This document shows positions 36,601 through 47,700 of a stretch of 64,000 nt of DNA, piece after piece. The notes beneath the pieces are model-generated. The model made no database searches. It saw nothing but the letters and a program-made list of their open reading frames with translations, and was not told the origin of the DNA. Position numbers and translations under genes: made by a program. This stretch comes from Atopsyche davidsoni (taxonomy: Eukaryota > Arthropoda > Insecta > Trichoptera > Hydrobiosidae). The stretch's first letter is position 1; each line of letters begins with the position of its first letter. The stretch covers positions 7,382,501 to 7,446,500 of the forward strand of contig JAILWY010000008.1 of the NCBI GenBank assembly GCA_022113835.1. The letters are read 5' to 3'.

Positions 36601-36652
36601 CGTCTCCCGTCTGCAGCAACTTCGAAGTCTTGGCTTCGCAAACTTCACTCAT
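31243..36652 (-). CDS. HYKK: Hydroxylysine kinase (APH-fold kinase), complete, five exons
   Basis: Exons in transcript order are 36349-36652, 32291-32493, 31824-32059, 31547-31736 and 31243-31443 (TAG). They sum to 1134 nt, or 377 aa, close to the roughly 373 aa of the human protein, and every join keeps phase. HYKK phosphorylates 5-hydroxylysine using GTP in lysine/collagen breakdown. The aminoglycoside-phosphotransferase fold shows GYVLKI (Lys78, nucleotide-binding candidate), RLLEYQPGKVL in exon 2, the catalytic loop HGDFNEHN at 231-238 (catalytic Asp233, metal-ligand Asn238) and the ILDFGD metal site around Asp259. Start ATG 36650-36652 opens the conserved N-terminal helix. An acceptor-like TTTCCAG about 50 nt upstream of the ATG suggests a separate 5'-untranslated exon. 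Intron 1 (3.9 kb) is filled with retrotransposon pieces and an AT microsatellite. All catalytic residues are present, so the gene looks functional. Confidence 0.93.
33570..33640. repeat. TA-rich microsatellite
   Basis: Alternating TATATATA with occasional G (TATATGTATA) inside HYKK intron 1. The 63-codon frame over it is low-complexity only. Confidence 0.85.
34215..34345 (+). repeat. Non-LTR retrotransposon 3' tail
   Basis: Codes for LLFSEIVTNLL then stop TGA. A second, partial unit follows (TTTGTTCACTGAAATTG and TCTGAGAAGAGTC), i.e. a tandem pair. Confidence 0.55.
34860..35410 (-). pseudogene. Broken reverse-transcriptase C-terminus of a non-LTR retrotransposon
   Basis: Two overlapping minus-strand frames, 35202-35408 (EYKYLGSWLDKNRD block) and 35008-35238 (ERELLKLVKKRKVSYFGHV), match the end of the reverse transcriptase ORF of arthropod LINEs. 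They need a frameshift near 35220 to join. About 100 nt further, the tail codes RNAFDEMATNFL and stop. This links the short S/DEMVTNLL tails scattered in the window to one LINE family. The 5' end is truncated and the copy is dead. Confidence 0.75.
35695..35760 (-). repeat. Non-LTR retrotransposon 3' tail
   Basis: Minus-strand remnant with the CCTCTTCAGAGGAGGTTGG-type end seen in the other tails; short and diverged. Confidence 0.4.
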
Positions 36653-36824
36653 TCTGCTCTGGTATTTCTGGAAACTCCGCTGACGCTTTTGGGAACCTGG
36701 AAATAAATCTTCGCGTGAGGTTACAGATAAAGGTTATTTTTGAAAATATTATTTTTGTGTGTACAAAAATGAAATGATAAGATTGTGTGTCTGGTTAATA
36801 TTGAACTACTACAATTCCTTCTTC

Positions 36825-36890
36825 TTCTAGCGCCTCTCCTCAGAAGAGGTTGGGGACCATCTCACTGAGCATATACTCATGTTTTCAAAT
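36825..36890 (-). repeat. Non-LTR retrotransposon 3' tail
   Basis: The minus strand reads EYMLSEMVPNLF then stop. It is located just upstream of HYKK, where it could affect its promoter. Confidence 0.55.
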
Positions 36891-38426
36891 ATCCAATACC
36901 TTTTATTTTATTATTTCACTATAATAAATAATTTATGTGGCTAATTCAACACCAAAATATTTCAAAGCCTTTACCCTTTCATTTATTTTATAGTAAAGTC
37001 GATTTCCACAGTATATTATAAACAAGCTCATCTTACAATATTATCATTAAAATTATATTTGAAAAGACTAATCAAAGAAACAATGTTTTTATTATGTAAG
37101 ATTTGAATCTAATATGTAGAAGAATATTGAGAAAAAAATATTCAAAGCCGCAAAGTTTTTTCATGAATTCCAAAAAAAGACGTTTTACTTGAACCACCAG
37201 GCTAGATTTATTTTTTTCAATTCGTGTATTTATTCCCAAATTCAGGTATGATTTTTTTAAAATACCCAAATACATATTTTTTATTTTTTGTGGGGGTGAT
37301 ACCGTGAGTTTTAAAACACCGTGTGTATATTAAATTAATTAATTTTTATTCAATCTAATGCGATGCTGAGTTAATAAAAAAAAAATGTATGCGATAACAT
37401 TTACTGATCACAAAACTGACCTCTGGCATCTAATTTAATTAAATTATCAATATTTAAAAAATAATATGTGCTCAAGTATTTATTGACTTAAATTTGTTAC
37501 TTCATCTTTAGATTGTTCTGTATATCTTATAATGACTAAGATTTTTTATATACTATACAGATCGATTCTATTGATAGTTAGCAATTTAAACTATTGATTT
37601 TCAGCCGTTGATATTGTATTATCGACATTGTGAGCTATCAACTTTAAATTTTTTGAACCGTCGATTTTAAACTATCAATTTTAAGCCTGTGAATATTCTA
37701 ACCGACTTCGATTATACATTTCTCGAAAATATTCATTCGCTCAAGTTTCTCGTCCACAAGTTCTCACCTAAAATATGCTTACATTTCTATGTGTAAATAT
37801 TGTAATCATAACCGTTTTGATTGCCATAATCGATTAAGGAAAGTCAATAATTAACTATCGGTCATTGAAAAATCAGAATCCATATTATCGCTGTATACGC
37901 GAGCATCTACAATTGACTTGGACTTGATGATTTGAAGACCAATACTTTAAAATATTAGTTTATTCTTACCAATCGATGATACTAGCGACAAGTGAATGTT
38001 TACTATACATGTTATTATACATAAAGTTATTATATAATACATGGCGTGCACGAAACCGTCTCTTTTCAACTGCTTTTAGTTTGAGTTAAAATAAATATTT
38101 ATACCCTTGCATACTTACTAACCATGAGCTATCAAAAATAAGGGTTAAATATTTTTTTGTTGATTTTATTTGATTTATTTGATAAGTCGTGCACAGCTGT
38201 AAACAAATATTCTTTCTCAATTTTTCTGAACCCAATAACTCACCTACCGACCTGTCTGACAAGCGTGATAAGTTATTGTTAACATTCCCCACGGAGAGAC
38301 CACAATTTAAAATGACTGATTAAGGCGTATTGGAAATTTATTGCTTTATACACTATACAAAAACTTTTATAATAAGTTTGTGATCTTGTTGAAGGACAAG
38401 GCATTTTATTGGTGAAAATTCATTAT

Positions 38427-38581
38427 TATAATGATAAAAGTAACTTTGTATTCTTTCTTCACTAAACTGAGTTTAGTTATGCATCTGATGATGACCTAGT
38501 CTATTCGGTCGAAACTAGTCATGCAAAAAATAAAATACACTCAAAGTGAAGAAAGAATACAAAGTTACTTTTATCATTATA
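38427..38581. mobile_element. Foldback element with a hammerhead-like core
   Basis: Arms TATAATGATAAAAGTAACTT and the mirror copy enclose 155 bp. The core on the plus strand is TGCAT (38480-38484), CTGATGA (38485-38491), one T, GACC/GGTC stem (38493-38496 / 38507-38510), GAAA (38511-38514), C-TA-G, TC (38519-38520), ATGCA (38521-38525). The left flank GGACAAGGCATTTTATTGG matches that of 4452-4658. Confidence 0.65.
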
Positions 38582-38609
38582 AATTTGTGATGTTTCAGTT
38601 TTTGATGCT

Positions 38610-38700
38610 TGGTTTCCGTGCCGGGACCATCTTTAGGAATTTAAAATAAAAAACCACCGAAAATGGTCCCAGCACGGGGACCAAAACGTCGGAGGACTGA
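38610..38700 (+). repeat. Penelope-like hairpin remnant
   Basis: Inverted GGTTTCCGTGCCGGGACCAT and ATGGTCCCAGCACGGGGACC, ending AAAACGTCGG. It follows the foldback at 38427-38581 within 30 nt, so the two may be parts of a single element. Confidence 0.55.
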
Positions 38701-38764
38701 AAACTTCAAGAATCCAAATCATACAAAATGTCCTACTATAATATAACCTAATAATGACTACTGC

Positions 38765-38860
38765 AGCTATCCATGGAAAAACCAAGGAAAAATAGGCATA
38801 GGAAGAAGAAAATTAACATGGGTGCGGAATTTGTACCAGTTTGCTACGGTCTAAATATTC
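38765..38860 (+). repeat. Non-LTR retrotransposon 3' region fragment
   Basis: Out-of-phase coding of the IGRRKLTWVRNL type, as in the copy at 48650-48790 (WMWNLRQW). Strongly decayed. Confidence 0.4.
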
Positions 38861-41800
38861 TTTCAGTTGGTGCTGAAAACGCGTTATTTTTCATATTTTT
38901 TAGGTTATGTTTCAGACTGGCAGTGTTTAATTGCAGCCATATGTGTCCGAGTATAACTTTTGCATATATACAATACAGCTATTGTGTGCCGAGCGATCTC
39001 AGAACCTACATACACAATACACGTGACCTTCCGAAGGCTGCATCGCTCGGATGATCGCGAGGTCATCATGAAAAATCATTTTCCCGTGACTAGCTATCAG
39101 ATGGCCGGCTTGTGCATTTTAAATGGGCATCAATTAGGTGATATTAAAAAAAAAAGCTAATGACCTATAAATTCTGAATATATTATATATACATTAAAAA
39201 AACGATATAATTATACAATATTGAGATGATTTGATCTGCTTGAAGTTTAAAATTTAAAGACAGAAAACTAAAAATTAGAGTACCTTACGTGATAAATTAA
39301 GGTCACATTTGAAGTTCCCTATACGACACTGCTGTATATGAAAATATATAAATATAAAATAAAACATTTGACAGTCTATAGACGGTATTATGCAGAGTTT
39401 TTCTGTTGAAATTTCCAACGTTTCGGTCTCGGTACTGAGGGCATCTTCAAGGATTTGAAAAATGATGTGGTGTTTATAATAACATCGGCTACCGCATATA
39501 ACGAAGCTTTGCGATAGTGATTTTTATTTACGGATTATATGCGAGCAAAGTATTTTTTTTTTATACTTTGTAACAAATATTTATTTAAAAAATACGTAAG
39601 GTGTTATTGTAAAATGAAGTTTGTTATTCATGCAAATATAACCCATAGGATGATGGGGTTTATTTTTGGACTATGTATGCCAGCGCAGTGTTGGCTAGTC
39701 GGTTCTATCTCAGGGGGCAGTCAGGAAAGGGACAGTCGGCAAATTGTTGTACGCACCTCAAGATGTCCGCTGCCGGAGACGTCTCGCTTGTAACTGAGCC
39801 CAATGGCGGAGGACACTGCGCACGCGGTCTCTGGGACCTCTTATCGCCACGGCCAGTGGTTCCAAACCTCGCCAGCGGGTCCGAGCTTTACTCTCGCAGC
39901 CTTGCTGAAAAAACGTTTTTTCGCAGTGCAACTACTATGAGTCAATCAATACAAGAGATCAAGTCGCGTTTCTTAGGCAGTGGCTGCAAACCTTGCCAAT
40001 TAATCCAAGCTTTGCTCTCACAACATTTTTTTACTTGTATAAATTAATATAAGGTATTTATATATCAATAATTTTTTATTATTTATTATCACTGGTTTAC
40101 GACCCCTGACATCTAGTTACCATATATTATGCCGAGCCTATGGTGTATACTGACATATTATGTAGTTACATACAATTGAATCTACTTATAATATATATAC
40201 GTGTGTCCATCATCTTTTATTGTCCGGACACGAGGTATTTTATAAAAGACATTGCTAATGACACGTGCGATTTGTAGCCGTAAAAACAAAGGGTGGTAAA
40301 TTTGGGCCTTGAATATTTGATTATTTTTTTAATCGATTGAGTAAAATATCATAAATTTAAAAATTAAATGTATTACCACATCACTAACATGCATCATCAG
40401 CATCTTGGATATCAATCCAGCATGACTTCGTTCAACTTAATCATATACATATGATCATTATATATATATATCCTATACTCATTCATAATTTAGCAGACGC
40501 TGAAAATTAAAGCTTAACTTTGATACCTGTTAGGATATTTACTGTATCTGTAATATATATATTATAAAGCATAGTTATATAATTTTGTGTTAATACATCA
40601 TATTTACTGTGATTCTGTCAAGTTAAATTTCTGACCTATCAGACTCGTTGCTAGTGTAATTGCATTGGAGTAAATGATTTTTAGCAACACCAATAACCCG
40701 AATTGCAGATGTGTTTTGTGCAATATCAGATTTTGACTGAAATCGAAAGGAAATAAAAACACTGTAGTTTTATTACTGTACTCTAATTTATTTCGGTAAA
40801 ATAAACTTAAAAATAATAATACTATTAATGCAAACATTCTCTCTGATATATAATATAAAATAATATTTTTTATTAGTTTTTAATACTGAATATGGAGACA
40901 CACCTTTATACAAGTAATGTGCAAATTTGTTGTAATTGTATATTTTATTACTATTTTTACTGTTGAGAGACAAACCTTCATTGATTTCCTGAAAATTCTT
41001 ATTTATATTAGAGTTTTGATGTTTCAATCTCAGAATATTCAACGGTTTTTAATGATTTTTTCTATGTGCGAAAGACAAATTAAAAAAATGAAGACTCGTT
41101 TCTCAACATGCACCTTTTTATATTACAGTTTGTTTTGAAAAGGTTTCTGCGTTAAATCAAAGAAGAAACCGCCTTTAATATAAACGGTTTTAAGAGTATG
41201 TAATCGTTAACAAAATTGTTAATTTTAAATTGTTAGATTGTTAATTAAATTTTAATAAATAACCTAGATTGTTCTTAGAAAATTTTCATGGTATAATTTT
41301 TGTTATAACTTTAATATCATTCAATATGCTAGAAGTAATACGCATGCTAAATTATACACTAACAAAAATATTTTAGAAAAAAAACGTCTGATCGAAGTAA
41401 AAGATGTTATTTGTCATTTAGTCGATCGAATTTTTGTTTCGTGAAAATATTTTAGACAAAATCAACAGTACATCAATGTTAGTGTATAATTTTCTATGCT
41501 CATTCATCGTCGATGATGCCAAGAAAGCAAAATTTGCCATAATAATACATTGTTTATTTTTAATATATAATATAATGTAGTCATTTTTATAACAGATCCG
41601 ATACATTGTATTCTTAACATACAATATTTGTACATATTCATATATTTAAATATCTTTACAAAGGGCAAAACTAACCTCCTTTCATTCCCGGTACTGTATG
41701 AACAGTTCTCTTCAAAACTCACCCGTCTGAAAACTAAGCATTCACATATCTAGATATCTTCCAAAACCCCATTGAAATTTCAATCTAAACTACAATATTT

Positions 41801-42875
41801 AATAATATTTGCTATGCCTTCCACATATCTAGTAAGTATTTTTCATTCTCCATTAATTTTTTTGCAAGTAACGTTACAATTGTCTCAGAGCACACCGCTC
41901 ACACAGTACCGCACCTCACGTTTACAATACAATATAGTTATGTAAATAACAATAATAATTGTGCATTTAAACATTTAATTATTGCGAATACCCTTTAGAA
42001 GGACATATAATAATATTTATAACATTGAGTCTCTCTAATAGTTCGTGTGATGTCGTAATCCAAATTAAATACAATTTAATATTTTGAGGAACATTTACAC
42101 TGTTTTAAAGCATTAATATATTGGGTCCTACACTATTTGAAAAAGCACTCAAACCACATATTAGGCAAACGAGAACGGTAATTTGATCTCGGCTATCAAG
42201 TTAGTTAGAAACGTGAATAATTTCACATAAAACTACTCTTGATTTGCTCAATCTTTAGGTAAAATTGCATATACCTTCTTGTTCACCTAATATGATATCT
42301 CTGGGCTATTTGAAAAGCTTTTCAACCAAATTATGTTACAAAAAGGCTTTTTTTAGAGTCTGTATAAGTTTGAGTTCTAAAAGTATTACACGATTGATGT
42401 CCACACTTCATTATTGGCAGCAAATCGTTTAACTTATTTAGAAGAATCTTATGTAAATCTATCCAGTGTATATACAGTTATATATTTCATATATATATAA
42501 GTTTATATTATCCACATTATGATGTGCTAATATTTTAACCCTTTGAACCGTTGAATTTTCGGACAGTGTCCTAAAATTGACTCGGGACTTTACGGGTTGA
42601 TTTCTTAGATTATATACAAAGTACAGATGTAACAAACAAATTTTATAGGCTAAACAGTTTATTATAATTAATTGCGAAAATTTAGATTATTTGTATTAAA
42701 TGTTAACATCTCGTGTCGAAGAATTATACCAGCTCCCTGATAGACGTGAAAAAAACTTACTCTGATAGATATTATAAAAGGATACATCTGTACCTGAATA
42801 TAATGTAAGGTTATTTCTAAAAAAATGAAAAATGTAATGGTATTTTAGGTGCATTATATGACACGGAATTTATAT

Positions 42876-42906
<31 letters not shown>

Positions 42907-43594
42907 GCTATAGTATATAATTGTTTGGGTTTATATTGGCATTATACGAAAAGCAGTTAGTCCTAGGTGGAAATTTTAAATTTGATAATACATTTTTGAG
43001 TTTCTTTCAAGGGATATACGTATTAGTAAAGAATTTCATGTAAAATATTTTTCAGATCTCGAGGCAGAATCGAATCGCCGGGTCGGTGGCATTCAAATAA
43101 AATACTTACAATTTAGTATGACACTAAACACTAAATGCTAACCAGAATATGTGCTAAAGGCTTTGAAACCAAGACAGATCAGTTGGATTCAATATCAACC
43201 AAGAAAACGCTCTTTCTGATCCAAATTATATCAACCTTGATATCAGATACCACCACCAACCCCATGAAGTAAAATTGAACCTTGTGATGAATTATCAGTA
43301 AATAAGGATAGATTTACTCGCACGCACACTTAATTGATTTTCATCATAAATCATACGTAAAGTAATTAAATGTTTTATGATTTAATTAATTACATGTAGT
43401 TTTCGTGATATGGTATATAAATAATCATTTAAATTTTATTTTGATATATATTTAAAAGAAACATTTTCTAACAAACTGGCTCCAATAGAAACGAAAGTTC
43501 AGATTTAAATATCGGTTATAAAATACCAGGAATTTAATATAATATGTAAAATAAAATTTCAAACTTTGTGGGCTGAAATTTTTTTTCCAATACG

Positions 43595-43640
43595 ATAAAT
43601 TAAATATCACAAATTAAATTATTTGTGATATTTAATTTAT
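43595..43640. repeat. Perfect 20-bp palindrome
   Basis: ATAAATTAAATATCACAAAT is mirrored exactly after a six-base loop. No T run or coding sequence adjoins. It may be the remains of a small foldback transposon. Confidence 0.7.
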
Positions 43641-44734
43641 AAACCTAAGCATCAGTTGATAAACATTTGTAATTGAAGCCAATTTAAAAAATACGTAAAT
43701 GGTATATATATCTGAAAAATGAATAACATATTCAACAATGGACGGTAAATTTTTAGAATGTATAAATCATCAATAATAAGAAATTAAATTATATGAGCTT
43801 TGTCAATGATAATATATTGAAAAATTAAGCTAATTTAAAATAAATAATGGAGGCTTTGTGAAAAATTAACTGAAAGCATTCAATTTAGGTACAATGAATC
43901 TTTAGGTGTTTCCACTTGGGGGAATTCCCAAATCCAATAAAGTGGGAATTGCATATAATTGGTCATAAAGCCTTATCAGCTATAGAATAATTTACATTAC
44001 ATTGTTTTTAGAAAAACTATGGAGCGAAGAATTGTTACTTATTATTTTTTAATACTTTTTGTATCCCTTTGGCTATAAATTACCCCTTGAGCCAGCCAAT
44101 GAATCTTCCCGATATCCTGATTTTAAAAGAGTTTCAATATTTCCACACGAGCATACCATTTGAGTACATTTCATTTTATATTTCTTCAATAATCAAGCTT
44201 TTAGCCAAGATATTACAGGCCGTCCAGTACACACCTTATCGTGTTCTTTGCGGAAAAATAGTACCAATACTTTGATTTTGTAAAATAATTATCAAGAGTG
44301 CATGCAATTAAAAAAAAATTATTTTATGAATAGCAAAATATTAGAAGTGCGTAGCTTTTGGCGTTTTCTAAAACTTCGATACAAAATGTATGCTGTAATA
44401 TAAGTATGATCAAAGTCAGGCCCGTTAAGATAATCAGAGACTGGTGCCTTGAAATGAGTCGAGTATATGGAAGAGGTAGGCTATTTTTTTCATCTGAAAA
44501 TTATGAGGTTTAAAAAATAAATTGGGTGGCAAAAATTTGTTACTGGCTCAACAGCTCTTCCGTAACCTGCAAAATATTCTTAAAAACTAACAAGTACAAT
44601 TATCACTCCAGTCCCAAATATTACGTCTTTATTCGTTACAACTTATTCTATAAATTTAATTACATTTAATATGTCTCACTGCGTCCGTTTTCGATTAACA
44701 ATAGTCGAACGAGCGTGAAATATATAATAATATA

Positions 44735-44740
44735 TTTATT
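44735..44740 (-). terminator. Possible poly(A) signal of the ADAMTS-like gene
   Basis: AATAAA on the minus strand lies about 52 nt past the stop codon at 44793. It is the first such hexamer, but the region is AT-rich and the hexamer is common by chance, so the true cleavage site may be further left. Confidence 0.35.
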
Positions 44741-44792
44741 ATATTGTAATAATTAACCCGGTGTTGTTAGCCCACAACACATTTAAGCTTCA

Positions 44793-47700
44793 TTAATGTT
44801 TTCTGCAGGACTGGCAGCATTGTATCTGGTACCGTTGCACGCGGCACATGTTCATTGCTCGTACATTTTGGCAAAAATTTGACTTATCCTTGCAGTCTGT
44901 CTCTGTAAAGCAACATCCATGTTGATGTATATTATTAAAACTTATTTTTTATTAAAATAATTCAGCATAAAATTTGTGACAAATCGACAAACAACGATTT
45001 CTCAACTCCTTAAACTCACGTTGATGCTGGCAAGGTTGCGCCCGGCAGGGACGCACTACGGCAGGCCGTGGGCGTTGACGGCACGCGCTGCCTGCAGGTC
45101 GCTTGGTACCATACCACACGCAGCGTAAGATCCGGTAGCGCGCGCCTTGCTCCCCGCATGGACCTCCGCACTACAGCAGCACATATGAAATTCACCCGAG
45201 AGTTACGTAAAATAATTATATAATCTTCAAGGATAAACACTTTAGCGGTTTAGACTTTAGTTAAAACTTGCCATTTCTCAAAAGAACTTGTGTAATACTA
45301 AGTATTAATAAATATAAATTTTTACAAATAAATAATTAAATATTTTACAGAATTACCATTTCATCAATGATTTAAAATGTGGTTTTATTTATATTAAATG
45401 TAATCAAGTAAATATACTTTTAGGGCTTGTTTTGCACAATTTGTGTCTAAAATTGTGATTTTTAGTTTGTACATGCTCAAATAAATTAAATTGACGTCAT
45501 CTTTGTTTTATTATATTATTCACACTCAAATAAAATGATTCGATACTATGATTTTACTCAATATTCATTTTTATAGATTTATAGATTCAAAGTTCCTATA
45601 TACCTCAGACCAGTGATCCGTTCTCCAGACTCCCTTGCACTTGTCATTGTAGCACTCCTGACGATGAGGAGGTTTCTTTTCTGTAGTGCACAGCCCGGGG
45701 GGAACTCCAACTCCCGAAGGAGTGGAACACTGGACCACACGCCTCTGCATTGCTAAAATAGAAAAAATAAATATTAAACAAATCTACATAACAAAAATGC
45801 AAAGGCTATATTTTATTCTTCATTTCCAGTATGGCATTTGAATATTTTATTAGAGTTGTGGAGACAAGACAAGTTTACCTGTATTCCAGTCAAAGCACCT
45901 AGAAGTGCTGCAGGATGACCACTCTTTAGCGTGCCAGTCAGGACAGTCATCGAGTCCACACTTCTGTACAGTAGACGGAGTGGACAGCCCTGCGTCCTCG
46001 CAGAGGATGGTCTCCACATTCTGTGTTGTGTTCTCTAGACGCACCTGGGATTGTATGAAATACAATTGTTTTATTATAAGGAAAAGTATATAGGTAAGGT
46101 CATTATTGCACTGTAGATAGAGTATGAAGATGTTCATTCATTAGTAATAACAAATCGATAAATTGGTCAGAGAACATATTTGACTTCAAGACTTCGTTCC
46201 AGGAAGATGGAACAAGTCAACCCTCTGTATGGACCCGTGCAATTATATTTAAGATGTATTAGTTTTGTCGCTTGAAGGGGTAGTTCGTAAATGTGTCAGA
46301 TTATTTCCCATACCATGCATTGGGCAGCGCGCATCTGAAACCCTTCCCCGCCGCAGGTGAGGGAGCACTTGGACCAGTCGGTGACCAGCCAGTCAAACTT
46401 TACACTCTCTGCTTTACCCTTGCCCAGCACCATCATAGAGTCCCGCTCATCTTCATCACTTATGGTAGAAAGTCTGGAAGATTAAAAAAAATGTAAGTAT
46501 TTAAATAAAAGCTTGCACTTAAACTTTGTTATATGTAAAATTTAGTACAACTACTATATTAAATTATATGAAAAGTCAATCAAATGTAGAATGTAATATC
46601 ATACCGAAATCCGCCGATTTTCTCGCTTACAGTCGTGTAGTCATCTTTATCGGTAAACACCGAGTTAGTCTCCAGCGAGGAAGAGCTTCCGGTGTCGGTG
46701 GTTGTGGTGAAGGGATCCATGTCTGGGCTCATGTCTGTGTCACTGGAGGACCAGAGGCTGGACGAAGTGGTGGAGGAGAGAGGTGCGTAGTCGAGGTCGC
46801 TGATCATGCGATGACCGCGAGAATTGCTGAATGTCTGAAACGGCCAGAGCATCTGCACATATCATTATAACATGTTTTTGGTGAGAAACACATAACATTA
46901 TAAGATATTACAAAATATTAAATGAATTTTTGATAGTATGATACATGTTACATTAGTGATACTGTATAAAAATATATTGAGTTGCTAAATAAAATATTTC
47001 TAACTACAATATCAGAAAGATAGTCAAATATAAATATAGCCGCTTATCCGTCTTACTAAAATGGATTTAAAATGTGGGAAATACTGTTAAAAATCTATAT
47101 GTATACAAGCATGCAGAGCCTTTCCTTGCTACGATATAGAAAGTCAGCTCATCAAACAGTATCGTAAGAGGGTGGCATAAGCAAAAATAATCAAAGTATA
47201 ATTAAAAATCTTAACGCAACGCTTTTCTATGTTGGTCTAACCGGTTGATTGCGAAGCCAATTTTGGTTGATCTCTCACAATGTCTTAACTTAGAAACTAA
47301 TTAAACTACATGATAAAAAGAGAACCAATTTAGAATATATTTATTCTTGCTTCGGATCTATATACCTGTATGAATCAGCATTTTCAAATTTAAAGTTAAT
47401 GAATTCCCCTGAATGTGAATTTTTGGCCCGCTAAATACTTGTTGTTTTTCATGTAGGTAGGTAGATATTTTGCTTATATACCCATTGCACGTGAGAGTAC
47501 ACATCGTACTGAAACACAGTGTATAGACACAGCATATATTGCACACCTCCCTCTACTCACTCAGACTACGCCTATGATAACAAGTTGATCCTGACACATT
47601 TTATGCACACAAAAGTTGGCCACTCCTGGTCTATATTATTCCGATATTGATGCATATGATTTATGATTTATCTCCCGCCTCTAAAGAGCAGAATTTCAAA

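Larger units (their letters stand above)
36653..44792. other. Intergenic region between HYKK 5' end and the ADAMTS-like 3' end
   Basis: This should contain the HYKK promoter and any 5'-untranslated exon; the acceptor-like site near 36700 supports one. Items seen are a retrotransposon tail (36825-36890), a foldback (38427-38581), a hairpin (38610-38700), a tail (38765-38860), a hairpin remnant (39395-39455), a GC-richer patch (39640-39930), a TA run near 42870-42906 and a perfect palindrome (43595-43640). No coding exon was recognised. Confidence 0.65.

Noticed and set aside
39640..40047. 124-codon plus-strand ORF with a GC-rich middle
   Set aside because: No domain, no splice logic, Leu/Ser-rich composition; noted only as a GC-richer patch of unknown origin.
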